Origin: a virus
Length of the DNA: 64,000 bases
Reading direction: 5' to 3' (one strand)
IMG/VR virus record: IMGVR_UViG_3300037297_000066
Coordinates: 1 to 64,000 of that record
Shown: in pieces, positions 34,909-43,795 of the stretch
Layout of the letters: each line of letters opens with the position of its first letter
Numbering within the stretch: position 1 is the stretch's first letter
Notes under the pieces: model-generated
What the model was told of the DNA's origin: nothing
What the model saw: only the letters and a program-made list of their open reading frames with translations
Database searches by the model: none
Position numbers and translations under genes: made by a program

Positions 34909-36116
34909 TGACTGCTGGAATTCTCAAGCCTCCCAGTCGTGAGGACCTCCTGGCAGGGAGGCTTGAAGTCGCTGTTTCTTCGACGGCCACTCCTAGCGCT
35001 GAGAATCTGCTTCAGGCTCGGGCGGACCTCAACCGAGACGAGGACCTGAGGCAGATTCTTGAGCGTTTCCGATCCGAGAAACGCTCACGGGACTGGCTGG
35101 CTGATGTGTTGGCTATCCGTATGGCCGTCCTGTGGGGGGACTCCGTACCCTTCTCTGACGTGGTGGAAGTGTGCGGCTACCTCGCTGATGAGGCTGAACA
35201 ACTGGGGGAGGGCATTTACCTGGCTTCCCCTGAGACGGGTAAGGTACAGGCCGTTCTGTCTGAAGAGGACTTGTACCAGCCGGAAATGGTTCCACGAGAA
35301 GGTGGGGGCCTGGCCCAGCCTCTTAAAAGGGTTCGTCCGGATCTGGAAGCGGCCATCATCTGCCACTACCACGAGAAGGACAGAGAGGAGAAAATCCTTA
35401 GGGCCCTGCGTAAGAAGCTACCTTCAACTGAGCTCCTGGTAGATGGGTTTGATTCTAGGCTCCGTATTGCCACTAGGGCGGGCCGTAGTGCCATTGTGCA
35501 GTCTGTGACCCAGATGACTCCAAAGGCTCTCCTAGAAGCAGCTGGGGGCACTACGGGGGCATTCCTGCGCTACCTGGAAGTTGTGACCGACGACAAGGAC
35601 CCAGACCCCTCTTGGCAGGATCTGGGGGAGCATATAGCTGTGGCTAGGTCCCGAATGGGTATTCAGGACCCCACTACCGTCAACCTGCAGTACAACCGGG
35701 AAGCAGCCCTTAGAGGTATAATCCCCCAGCAATGGGTAAGAGGTATAGCCAGTTGGTTGGCCGAACATGTATGTAAGGAGAGGGCTCCTGTGGTGCCCAT
35801 CCCCGTGGAAGATCTCACCGAAGAGGATCTGGCTTCCATTGCTTTCTGGTTGCTACCCCCAGACGCCTATCCCGTGTTTGAACGCCTGCAGCCTGGAATG
35901 CAGGCGATGCCTCTCGAAAACATTGATCCAGTGGGGATCTTCAAAGGAGCCCGTCTTGGGCGCCTGGTGGTGGATGAGAGCTTTGGGGCCTCCAGCCACG
36001 AGTTGTTTGCCCGATGGGAGACCGAGGCTCATCTGAAGTACCGTCTATACCTCAACCCCAAGTCGGTCTATCTGCTTCGACTATCTGGGTTGGCTCACGC
36101 TGCTGTGGTGGTCTGA
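34908..36116 (+). CDS. Unknown partner of the AAA+ gene
   Basis: 402 residues, start coupled to the AAA+ stop by TGATG. The N-terminal 60 residues are helical and charged. The middle includes EIYLASPETGK-like and IICHYHEKDREEK segments but no recognised fold. The C terminus is hydrophobic (LRLSGLAHAAVVV), perhaps an edge strand. Tight coupling suggests a joint function with the Ycf46-like ATPase. I do not recognise the family. Confidence 0.6.
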   Translation: MTAGILKPPSREDLLAGRLEVAVSSTATPSAENLLQARADLNRDEDLRQILERFRSEKRSRDWLADVLAIRMAVLWGDSVPFSDVVEVCGYLADEAEQLGEGIYLASPETGKVQAVLSEEDLYQPEMVPREGGGLAQPLKRVRPDLEAAIICHYHEKDREEKILRALRKKLPSTELLVDGFDSRLRIATRAGRSAIVQSVTQMTPKALLEAAGGTTGAFLRYLEVVTDDKDPDPSWQDLGEHIAVARSRMGIQDPTTVNLQYNREAALRGIIPQQWVRGIASWLAEHVCKERAPVVPIPVEDLTEEDLASIAFWLLPPDAYPVFERLQPGMQAMPLENIDPVGIFKGARLGRLVVDESFGASSHELFARWETEAHLKYRLYLNPKSVYLLRLSGLAHAAVVV

Positions 36117-36364
36117 TGGCGTATTACTCTCTGGTGGTGAAGTCTCCTCGACCTCAAGGAATAACGGATCTCCGGAGGGGTCTAGATGAGGGGATCAACG
36201 CTTTTTCCACCCTGTGGACAGGCAGCCAAGAGGAACTGGTCCAGACCCTAAAAACTGCTGGCGTTGAGATCGTCCAACTGAACCGCCTGGACCAACTCGA
36301 AGAGTGCTCTGCTCAAGACATGTTGTTGCCGGGGGAGTCTCCGGAGAAGTTGCTGGGGCAGTGA
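36116..36364 (+). CDS. Small protein of the AAA+ operon
   Basis: 82 residues. The ATG at 36116 overlaps the preceding stop as TGATG; an upstream in-frame ATG at 36014 lies inside the previous gene and is rejected. The protein is alpha/beta (YYSLVVKSPRPQG, ELVQTLKTAGVEIVQL), with no membrane segment or metal site. Third in an overlapping chain after the ATPase. Function unknown. Confidence 0.5.
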   Translation: MAYYSLVVKSPRPQGITDLRRGLDEGINAFSTLWTGSQEELVQTLKTAGVEIVQLNRLDQLEECSAQDMLLPGESPEKLLGQ

Positions 36365-36388
36365 TGGCCGGTAGTGTGGTAAGGTAGA

Positions 36389-36733
36389 ATGGCTCTCCCT
36401 CGTGTGTCAGTGAGGGGCGCCAAAGACTTGATCCTAGACTACTGCACTCGTCAAGGGCGCCCGGTCCGGGTGGAAGAGCTGGCCAATTACCTGGGGAGTG
36501 ACTGGGACTTGTCCCGAACGGCTGAGTTAGTTCGGGTGATGCTTCGCAAGAGGGAGCTCCGGGAGTCTTCGAAAAAGGAAGAGAAGCTCTACCAGGTGTC
36601 CGGTGTCAGAGCGGCTGTAGATTCTTCCAGACGCTCAAAAGGTAGGCTACAGGCATCAGGGAAAGCACGTGGAAGATCTGATCCACTGTCACAACCAGAA
36701 CAATCCCCAGAGGAGTCTGGGCGTACTCCTTGA
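36389..36733 (+). CDS. Winged-helix-like DNA-binding protein
   Basis: 114 residues. Residues 10-70 read as a winged helix-turn-helix (DLILDYCTRQGRPVRVEELANYL, then a recognition-like helix and a KLYQV wing). The remaining 45 residues are basic and disordered. A weak relative of the GGTGTA box, GTGTGGTAAGGTAGA, abuts the ATG. Its 3' end overlaps the convergent DUF3307-like gene by 128 bp. Likely a small transcription regulator. Confidence 0.55.
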   Translation: MALPRVSVRGAKDLILDYCTRQGRPVRVEELANYLGSDWDLSRTAELVRVMLRKRELRESSKKEEKLYQVSGVRAAVDSSRRSKGRLQASGKARGRSDPLSQPEQSPEESGRTP

Positions 36734-37073
36734 ACCCCTCTTTGCCCTTTTCCACTACGACGGGCGGACGCCGCACGTACCTCATCCACCAGTAGGTTGG
36801 CAGGTACGTGTCGATGAAGAAATGGGTCACTAGGAGCCAGATGCCCGTCATCATCAGCAGGATCTGGAAGTTCTGTAGGGTTCTCCAGAACAGCCATAGG
36901 CATCCCAGCATCAAGGCCGTGTAGAGGACGCAGTGTCCAAGACGAATGAACCAGTCTTTAGACTTTCTCAGGGCTTCTCCGTGACTCTGGAAAAGCCAGT
37001 CACAGACAAAATGGCTCACAATCAGCAAACAAAGGTAGCTTCCCAGAAGGGTTGGTAAACTTGTTGTATCCAT
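36606..37073 (-). CDS. DUF3307-like membrane protein
   Basis: 155 residues with four hydrophobic spans (near 7-25, 44-62, 68-85 and 125-148). An early H-x3-D-W-L-F-Q signature (SHFVCDWLFQS) and a helix with LGHCVLYTALML fit the DUF3307 family, frequent in phages. The ATG at 37073 directly follows a GGTGTA box on the minus strand. It is a single minus-strand gene in a plus-strand block and is divergent from the next gene. Function of the family is unknown. Confidence 0.65.
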   Translation of the reverse strand: MDTTSLPTLLGSYLCLLIVSHFVCDWLFQSHGEALRKSKDWFIRLGHCVLYTALMLGCLWLFWRTLQNFQILLMMTGIWLLVTHFFIDTYLPTYWWMRYVRRPPVVVEKGKEGFKEYAQTPLGIVLVVTVDQIFHVLSLMPVAYLLSVWKNLQPL

Positions 37074-37088
37074 ATCTCACTGTACACC
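37074..37088 (-). promoter_or_regulatory. Minus-strand GGTGTA box before the DUF3307-like gene
   Basis: On the minus strand GGTGTACAGTGAGAT abuts the ATG at 37073. Only four bases separate it from a plus-strand box at 37093, so the two form a back-to-back promoter pair. Confidence 0.5.
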
Positions 37089-37092
37089 AACC

Positions 37093-37107
37093 GGTGTATG
37101 GTTGGGT
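37093..37107 (+). promoter_or_regulatory. GGTGTA box before the 37108 gene
   Basis: GGTGTATGGTTGGGT abuts the GTG at 37108. Its TATGGT core ends six bases before the start codon, consistent with a leaderless transcript. Confidence 0.5.
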
Positions 37108-37371
37108 GTGGCTCTACGAAAAGTGAAGCAAACGTACCTGACGATCGTCAGGACTTACGCTCATCGGGGGGTATTGCCCGAAGTCATTGCGAGGTTCGAA
37201 GCGATGGTTCGGGCATGTAGATCCCAAGAGGAAATGGCCCAGGTGGTTCAAGCCCTGAGAGATTTTGAGCTCGGTCTGCGAAAAGGAACTGACGCAGCCT
37301 CTCTAGTCATTCGGGAAGACGACCCCTTGGGGTTTGACGCATACGAAAAGGAACTCCTGGAATCATGCTAG
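37108..37371 (+). CDS. Small helical protein
   Basis: 87 residues. The GTG at 37108 is chosen because it directly follows the GGTGTA box; a TTG at 37102 would fall inside it. The protein is helical (VRTYAHRGVLPEVIARFEAMV, EEMAQVVQALRDF), with no cysteine or membrane segment. It overlaps the next start by seven bases. Function unknown. Confidence 0.5.
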   Translation: MALRKVKQTYLTIVRTYAHRGVLPEVIARFEAMVRACRSQEEMAQVVQALRDFELGLRKGTDAASLVIREDDPLGFDAYEKELLESC

Positions 37372-37808
37372 GTACACAATTTGCGGCTGTCCAAATTGGA
37401 CAGAAAGAGACAGCCCACAAGGCAATAGAGCACTTCATGAACACAGCTGTGGGGTTGGGTTGTCGATTCCGTACCCTGGAGACTTTTGGGGAGATGACCG
37501 TGGGGTCTAGGAAATTCGTTCGATTTCGAACAGATTGCTGGAAGCTTCAGGAGGTTTCTCAGCAGCTCTTGAAGGAAGGCCGGGGAACGATCCTACCTGA
37601 CGGGAACCGCTACAAGGTTGAGTTTCCCACGGGTCAGAAGGGGACCCTCAATACCACGGTCTTGCAAGCGGCCCCTCTTCCCTCGCAAAACCGGGTGTAC
37701 CGGGGTCCTAAGCTCAAGTTCTGGGATCGCCAATTTGACTTCGATTACAACTCAATGGGAGCCACGACGGGCAGATTTACGTCGTCTCAAGGGGCGGTCA
37801 CTGATTAG
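37365..37808 (+). CDS. Unknown protein with polymerase-like TGRF motif
   Basis: 147 residues. The last 20 residues contain GATTGRFTSSQG, which resembles the TGRFTAPQG motif of the family A polymerase in this window, but no other polymerase motif is present. The body is alpha/beta and basic. It could be a remnant of a polymerase gene or a chance likeness. The stop is followed by a 53-bp gap with GGAGGG before the next gene. Confidence 0.45.
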   Translation: MLGTQFAAVQIGQKETAHKAIEHFMNTAVGLGCRFRTLETFGEMTVGSRKFVRFRTDCWKLQEVSQQLLKEGRGTILPDGNRYKVEFPTGQKGTLNTTVLQAAPLPSQNRVYRGPKLKFWDRQFDFDYNSMGATTGRFTSSQGAVTD

Positions 37809-37861
37809 AGCTTTTATGGTTTCCCCTTTATGAATCCGGTCTCCTGTTCGGAGGGTCCACC

Positions 37862-38515
37862 ATGCTCAGAGAAGCTCATCAGGAACTCGTATCCCTAGCC
37901 CAGGCAATTCGGAAGGAGTTTCCTGACCGAACGGAATTGGCGATCTCTGCTCAAAAGCTGGCTGAAAACCTGGCTTGGGTGCCCAAACAGGCCGCCGCTG
38001 ATGATCAGGATTCCGAAGAAGTGGCTATCGAGACCATTTTCAAGCCACAGCTGCAAAAAGCTCAGGGCAAGATGTCCAGCCAATGGTGGCTGCCTCCCCA
38101 CAATCTGATGGTGAACCGGGCTCTGATGGCGTGGAACTTCTGGCAGTTTTCCATTCTGCCAATGTGGCCCAAGAAGAAGGCATTCCGGCCCGCTTCTGAT
38201 CGTTACCCTGCAGGCATCGTGATTCACCCCATCTGGCAGCCTCTGAACAAGGACTTCGGGGTTCTAACTCCCGAAATCGCTACGAAGATCGTGGGTGTGA
38301 TGAAGAGTGCCAAGAGCATTCCGGAAACGGTTAAGAACGAGGTGGACTGGATCGCCCGGACCTTTAGCGTCCAGATCCCGTCTGCTGTCGTGTCGAAGCT
38401 TCAGGCCGAGTCGGTGAAGGTGGCCAAGCGGCGCATGAACGTGGACCGCTTGAAGGTCAAGGATCGTCTCATCCCCCTGGATGGTAGCAAGCCTATCGAC
38501 CTGCCCCGGTGGTAG
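37862..38515 (+). CDS. Unknown structural or assembly protein
   Basis: 217 residues, preceded by GGAGGG at a good distance. The N-terminal 65 residues are helical and charged. The centre has an aromatic segment (WWLPPHNLMVNRALMAWNFW). The C terminus is basic and helical (KVAKRRMNVDRLKVKDRL). No family is recognised. It abuts the nitrilase-like gene with no gap. Confidence 0.5.
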   Translation: MLREAHQELVSLAQAIRKEFPDRTELAISAQKLAENLAWVPKQAAADDQDSEEVAIETIFKPQLQKAQGKMSSQWWLPPHNLMVNRALMAWNFWQFSILPMWPKKKAFRPASDRYPAGIVIHPIWQPLNKDFGVLTPEIATKIVGVMKSAKSIPETVKNEVDWIARTFSVQIPSAVVSKLQAESVKVAKRRMNVDRLKVKDRLIPLDGSKPIDLPRW

Positions 38516-39268
38516 ATGCTCGTCGCCGCTATCCAGTTTGCTCCACGGTTCAAGGCCGTGGAATCCAACCTGGCTCAGATGGTGGCCTTGGTTGAGACGG
38601 CTATTGATAGGGGCGCTCGACTCATCGTCCTTCCCGAGCTGTGCACCACAGGCTACTCGTTCATGAGTCGGGATGAGGCTGCTCCTTTCGCCGAGGCTCT
38701 CAACACCTGGGAGGAAGGGGGTCCTTCTTTCAAGCGGATGCAGGCTTTGGCTGGGAATGCCCAAGTAGCCATCGTCTGGGGTCTAGTCGAGAAGTACACG
38801 GGAAGGGACAAGAGGTACGGAAGCCTCTACAACTCCCAAGTCCTGATGCCTCCCAAGGGCGCCTATCACGTTCACCGAAAGATCAACCTCTGGGGAAATG
38901 ACTACCTTTGGGCGACCCCTGGGACCGAAAATCCTCCGGTTGTGGAACTCTTTGGAAAGCGGGTGGGAATCGTCATTTGTAAGGACATACGTGACCACAC
39001 GGGAGACAACTCTAAGGAATACTACGAGCCTGGAGACGCTGACATCGTGTGTCTTAGCGCCTCCTGGGGGGACGGAGAGTTCCCTTCAGGACGGTGGATC
39101 AAGTTTGCCAAGAGCAACCAAGTCCACCTGATCGTATCCAACCGGTATGGTCAAGAGGGGGCCAACAACTTCGGAGAAGGCGGCATTTGCATCGTTCATC
39201 CTGATGGCCAGGTTGACTGTGAGGGACTGGTCTGGAGTGAGCCCTGCATCGTCTATGCGGAGGTGTGA
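38516..39268 (+). CDS. Nitrilase-superfamily carbon-nitrogen hydrolase
   Basis: 250 residues. The catalytic triad is visible: Glu41 in VLPELCTTGY, Lys122 in HRKINLW and Cys155 in VICKDIRDH. This fold hydrolyses amides or nitriles; by length it fits a single-domain amidase such as an omega-amidase or N-carbamoyl amidase, and the substrate cannot be told by eye. It starts directly after the previous stop. Carbon-nitrogen hydrolases are rare in phages and might act on NAD-related amides or on peptide or polyamine amides. Confidence 0.8.
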   Translation: MLVAAIQFAPRFKAVESNLAQMVALVETAIDRGARLIVLPELCTTGYSFMSRDEAAPFAEALNTWEEGGPSFKRMQALAGNAQVAIVWGLVEKYTGRDKRYGSLYNSQVLMPPKGAYHVHRKINLWGNDYLWATPGTENPPVVELFGKRVGIVICKDIRDHTGDNSKEYYEPGDADIVCLSASWGDGEFPSGRWIKFAKSNQVHLIVSNRYGQEGANNFGEGGICIVHPDGQVDCEGLVWSEPCIVYAEV

Positions 39269-39270
39269 CG

Positions 39271-40395
39271 ATGTTGGCTACTCGTGTTGCCTTTCGGTAT
39301 CGACTGGCCCTGAACATTCGGCAGAACCTTCAGGACTACCAACGGGCCCGGAAACTCATCGAGGAGGCCCTTCGTAAGGAGGACATCCCTCTTGCCAAAA
39401 AGTTGTTCGTTGGGTTGGGACAGAGGCTAGATCCCTTAGCCACCTTGCTCAAGGATGTGACCATTCAAAGGTCTGATGAGCAACGCAAACTGAAAAACGT
39501 CAAGCAGTGGCTCCACCAACTGTCCTATCCATTCGATCCCAAAAACCTGTCCAGCGACCTCACTGAGCTCGGCTATTGGATTTCCCATACTCTCGACACG
39601 GTGGGGGAATCTCTCAAGTCTTTGGCCCGGGTCCAGTCTCGATTGGAAGGCTACACCAACATCGAGAGAAGCTTCCAGCATGGACCGTATACCATCGTCA
39701 ACAAGTACGGCTACACTCCTGCTGAGTACGAAACACCTCTCAGTGTCCTCGACAGTGCCAGTGAAGCCTGCAAGAAAGCGGGGTTCGGCTCTGTAGTCTA
39801 CGGAGAGGTTTCTCTCGTCACGCCCCGTCAAGTGGGAGGTTCCTACGCTGGGATGTACTCCCAGAAGACTGACAGCATCTTTCTAAACGTGGAGGCCCGA
39901 AATCGGTTCGACGGGGTCTACACCCTGGTCCATGAGCTGGGGCACCGGTACTGGCACAAGAAGCTCAGTGGGGCTCAACGAGAAGCCTACGAGAACGCTT
40001 ATGCTGCTGGGGCGGGGGCCTTGAGCTTGGAAGATCGGGAAGACATGTTCCAGGCTCTCGTAAAGGCGAACTTCGGGCCTCGGAAGGCTGCTCGATTTCT
40101 GAACAACCCCTCTCTTGCGGCAACTTTGCTAGACTATTTCAAGGACAACTACGCTGGAACGGGCAGTAGTGGGAAGGATCTGGCACAAGCTCATGCCCGA
40201 GGGGAACAGTGGGTCTACCGAAACTTTGTCCGACCCAAGCGGCGCTACGTGATCATGGCCAACAAACCTCCTGTGACGGTCACGGACTATGCCACTACCA
40301 ATGTCGGGGAGGACTATGCAGAAACCTTTGCTCACTTCGTTCTGAAGAAGACCATCCCACCCGAGGTGATGGAGAGATTCGAATTGGCCAAGTAG
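39271..40395 (+). CDS. HExxH zinc metalloprotease with RVAFRY start
   Basis: 374 residues. GGAGGT at 39258-39263 favours the ATG at 39271 over the GTG at 39265. The zinc motif HELGH is near 221-225, and a downstream E-D-Y-A-E-T-F segment near 355 offers the third ligand, as in gluzincins. The N-terminal half is a helical domain. It is clearly related to the 54144 product: PYTIVNKYGYT/PFTVVNAGGF and VVYGEVSLVT/VCYGNVLMT occupy matching places. The opening MLATRVAFRY matches four other proteins here. Substrate and site of action unknown; a virion-borne protease is possible. Confidence 0.75.
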   Translation: MLATRVAFRYRLALNIRQNLQDYQRARKLIEEALRKEDIPLAKKLFVGLGQRLDPLATLLKDVTIQRSDEQRKLKNVKQWLHQLSYPFDPKNLSSDLTELGYWISHTLDTVGESLKSLARVQSRLEGYTNIERSFQHGPYTIVNKYGYTPAEYETPLSVLDSASEACKKAGFGSVVYGEVSLVTPRQVGGSYAGMYSQKTDSIFLNVEARNRFDGVYTLVHELGHRYWHKKLSGAQREAYENAYAAGAGALSLEDREDMFQALVKANFGPRKAARFLNNPSLAATLLDYFKDNYAGTGSSGKDLAQAHARGEQWVYRNFVRPKRRYVIMANKPPVTVTDYATTNVGEDYAETFAHFVLKKTIPPEVMERFELAK

Positions 40396-40408
40396 CCGAA
40401 TTCATAGC

Positions 40409-40424
40409 GGTGTAGGATAGGATC
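40409..40424 (+). promoter_or_regulatory. GGTGTA box before the 40425 gene
   Basis: GGTGTAGGATAGGATC abuts the ATG at 40425. It keeps the GGTGTA and a G-rich downstream part but has a looser core than the other boxes. Confidence 0.45.
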
Positions 40425-40685
40425 ATGGCAAAGCTGAACGGAAAGACCCTTTGGGTGGCCCGAGACTACAATCCTGGGATGGAGCCCGGGGAGAACCTGT
40501 TCAAGGTCACGGTGGGGGATTCTCTCATCACCCAGATCAAGGGTACTGCTCGGCCTTGGGACGAACACTGGGCCTTCTATGACTCTCAGCGAGAAGCCGA
40601 AGCTGACGCCAACAAGCGCAGAGAGAAAGGTCAGAAATCGAAACGAGCCGATGGGCCGAATTACGACTACGACCGGCAAACCTGA
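40425..40685 (+). CDS. Small basic protein, unknown
   Basis: 86 residues. A beta-rich N-terminal half (KTLWVARDYNPG, LFKVTVGDSLITQ) is followed by a charged, Lys/Arg-rich tail. No known motif. It stands alone between two GGTGTA boxes, so it may be its own transcription unit. Confidence 0.5.
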   Translation: MAKLNGKTLWVARDYNPGMEPGENLFKVTVGDSLITQIKGTARPWDEHWAFYDSQREAEADANKRREKGQKSKRADGPNYDYDRQT

Positions 40686-40691
40686 TCGTTT

Positions 40692-40706
40692 GGTGTATCG
40701 TAGGGT
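40692..40706 (+). promoter_or_regulatory. GGTGTA box before the ClpX homologue
   Basis: GGTGTATCGTAGGGT abuts the ATG at 40707. TATCGT at 40696-40701 ends five bases before the ATG, which puts the expected transcription start at the start codon. Confidence 0.55.
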
Positions 40707-41989
<1,283 letters not shown>

Positions 41990-41993
<4 letters not shown>

Positions 41994-42472
41994 CCCACAC
42001 CGAAGAATACACCCAGGATTTCCTGGAGTCCGAGGTGATGAGGATCAAAATTCTCATCGAAAAGCATCGGGACGATGTTTGGCTAGTGCGGTTGTTTCGA
42101 GCCCGTCTGAACTGGTTGGAGGCCGCTCTCAAGATGAAAAAGGCAGGTCTGGATGTCCCGCGGGACGAAGACCTGTACCAACGGGTTTGGGATGTGCTTG
42201 TGCGTTATGCGGGAGCCTACGAGGACGAGAAAGGGCGTCAGAGGAGACACTTCATTTGGGCTGCCATGGAGCGGGACAGACTTCGCAGAATGACCGAGTA
42301 TCGCTTCAGTGGAAAGCTCGGTTTTGGAGGCAAGATCTGGCGAGACAACGGGACGCTCTACGTGACCTGCTACAAAGAAGACCAGACCAAGCAACGGCAG
42401 AAAACCATCGAGCGTGTGAACACTGTTTTGAGGGAACTGCAACCGGCCTGTGGAGTGTGGGGACCCCCCTAG
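41990..42472 (+). CDS. Unknown ClpX-operon protein
   Basis: 160 residues, start overlapping the ClpX stop as ATGA. The first 100 residues are helical and very charged (RIKILIEKHRDDVW), followed by a short beta region (GGKIWRDNGTLYVTCYKED). No motif is recognised. The overlap suggests a partner or adaptor of ClpX; an adaptor would fit with the loss of the RKH loop, but this is only context. Confidence 0.5.
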
Positions 42473-42496
42473 TCTATTTGTGGGGTTCCTAAGGCA

Positions 42497-42883
42497 ATGA
42501 CTCTTGCCCAGAAAATCGCCGCCCGGTACCTCAGGAAGCGGAGCTACCTGGCTCCTCATCCGGTTTCCTACTTCATTCGCAAGATCCCTACCTACATCCA
42601 GCAGAAGTGGAAGATCCGGGCCAAGGCCAATCTGGATGTGGCCAAAGATGCCCTGTCAGCAGTGGCGGACATCTCTCTCCCGGATGGCAGCTTCATCGAA
42701 ATCGATATGACCTTCTCCAAAGATCTCTCAGCGGAGTATGTGGAGAACCTTGAGGTCATGGCCTACCCCAAAGGCGGCCGGGGTATTCAGGTGATGCGTC
42801 AGAAGAAGATGCCGTTTTCCAAGCTAGTCCCGAGCGACATCCTCGACGGGGCAATGCAGGAGCTGGAAGAGGCCAAGAAGTAG
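42497..42883 (+). CDS. RVAARY-type N-terminus protein, unknown
   Basis: 128 residues. The opening MTLAQKIAARYLRKR matches the signature of the J-domain protein and three metalloproteases. The middle is basic (IQQKWKIRAKANLD), and the rest is a small beta domain (SFIEIDMTFSKDL) ending in a helix. No enzyme motif. A hairpin terminator follows, so it closes the ClpX operon. Confidence 0.6.
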   Translation: MTLAQKIAARYLRKRSYLAPHPVSYFIRKIPTYIQQKWKIRAKANLDVAKDALSAVADISLPDGSFIEIDMTFSKDLSAEYVENLEVMAYPKGGRGIQVMRQKKMPFSKLVPSDILDGAMQELEEAKK

Positions 42884-42915
42884 GGACCTAGGATCTCCTG
42901 GGTCCTTTACTCTTT
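42884..42915 (+). terminator. Rho-independent terminator
   Basis: GGACCTAGG (42884-42892) pairs with CCTGGGTCC (42897-42905) over nine base pairs with one G-T wobble and an ATCT loop, followed by TTTACTCTTT. It closes the ClpX operon and is 22 bp ahead of a GGTGTA box. Confidence 0.75.
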
Positions 42916-42937
42916 CGGGGAGCTTTTCCGTAGCCTC

Positions 42938-42954
42938 GGTGTATGGTTCCCTTG
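42938..42954 (+). promoter_or_regulatory. GGTGTA box before the DUF1848-like gene
   Basis: GGTGTATGGTTCCCT lies two bases before the ATG at 42955. Because it follows a clear terminator, it is the best positional evidence that these boxes are promoters. Confidence 0.55.
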
Positions 42955-43764
42955 ATGCTCAGCGGTAGAGTCGAAAAGCTCCCTTACTCACTGTCTCGGT
43001 GGACCGACGTCCCGGCTGGAAAGTGGGACTGGTTCCGGAGACGCTTGGACGCTGGGTGGATGATAGGTTTCAGCCCCACGAGAATGGGGTTGCCTGCTCG
43101 CTGGTCCCTGGCCCCGGAGGATGTGCTGGGGCTTGTCTTCTGGACCCGGGACCCCCGAGCTCTCATCCAGGATGTCGATCTCCTCAAGCCATACAGTCTG
43201 GTGATCCACATGACGATCACGGACTGGTGGGAGGTCGAAGATAGGGTTCCCCGCTCTTCTGAGAGCCTCGAATGGTTGAAGCAGGCTGTGGATACCTTCG
43301 GCACTCAGAACGTTGTTTGGAGATTCAGCCCTGTGCCCGCCGTAGATGACGTTGTAGAGCGTTTTGAGCGACTGGTGAAGGCAGTCTACCCCACTGGCCT
43401 AAGAAGCGTCTACATGTCCTTCTTGCAGGAGAATGACCAGCTCTGGGATCCCCGGAATGCAGACGAGCAAAGGCAGGTCATCCGTAGCATGGCTCAAGTC
43501 TGTCCCTCGGACTTCGAGGTGCGTCTCTGCCGGGAGAATCGGGTACCCATCGGGGGGAGCTGCAAACTACTGAACCTCCGTAGAGCAGTATGCGAGGACG
43601 GAAGTCGATTTCATCTTCCAGTTCATGGTCCTGACAGTTCCCTAGTAGATTCGTGTGGTTGCGCCATTTCTGTGGACGCTTTCACCATCAACGAGGGGTG
43701 TAAATTCGGCTGCAAATATTGCTACGCCGTCCAGGAACCGTTAGATCCTATCGAGAAGAGTTGA
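42955..43764 (+). CDS. DUF1848-like Fe-S protein
   Basis: 269 residues. The ATG at 42955 is preferred because an upstream ATG at 42943 would lie inside the promoter box. Features of DUF1848 are present: LGLVFWTRDPRALI, VWRFSPVPAV near 125 and a C-terminal cluster CGCAISVDAF then CKFGCKYCYA. This CxxxCxxC arrangement resembles a radical-SAM type iron-sulphur site, although here it is at the end of the chain. The reaction is unknown for the family. It could modify DNA, tRNA or protein. Confidence 0.65.
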   Translation: MLSGRVEKLPYSLSRWTDVPAGKWDWFRRRLDAGWMIGFSPTRMGLPARWSLAPEDVLGLVFWTRDPRALIQDVDLLKPYSLVIHMTITDWWEVEDRVPRSSESLEWLKQAVDTFGTQNVVWRFSPVPAVDDVVERFERLVKAVYPTGLRSVYMSFLQENDQLWDPRNADEQRQVIRSMAQVCPSDFEVRLCRENRVPIGGSCKLLNLRRAVCEDGSRFHLPVHGPDSSLVDSCGCAISVDAFTINEGCKFGCKYCYAVQEPLDPIEKS

Positions 43765-43795
43765 GAATCTCTCTGTATATGTATAGGATTGAGAC

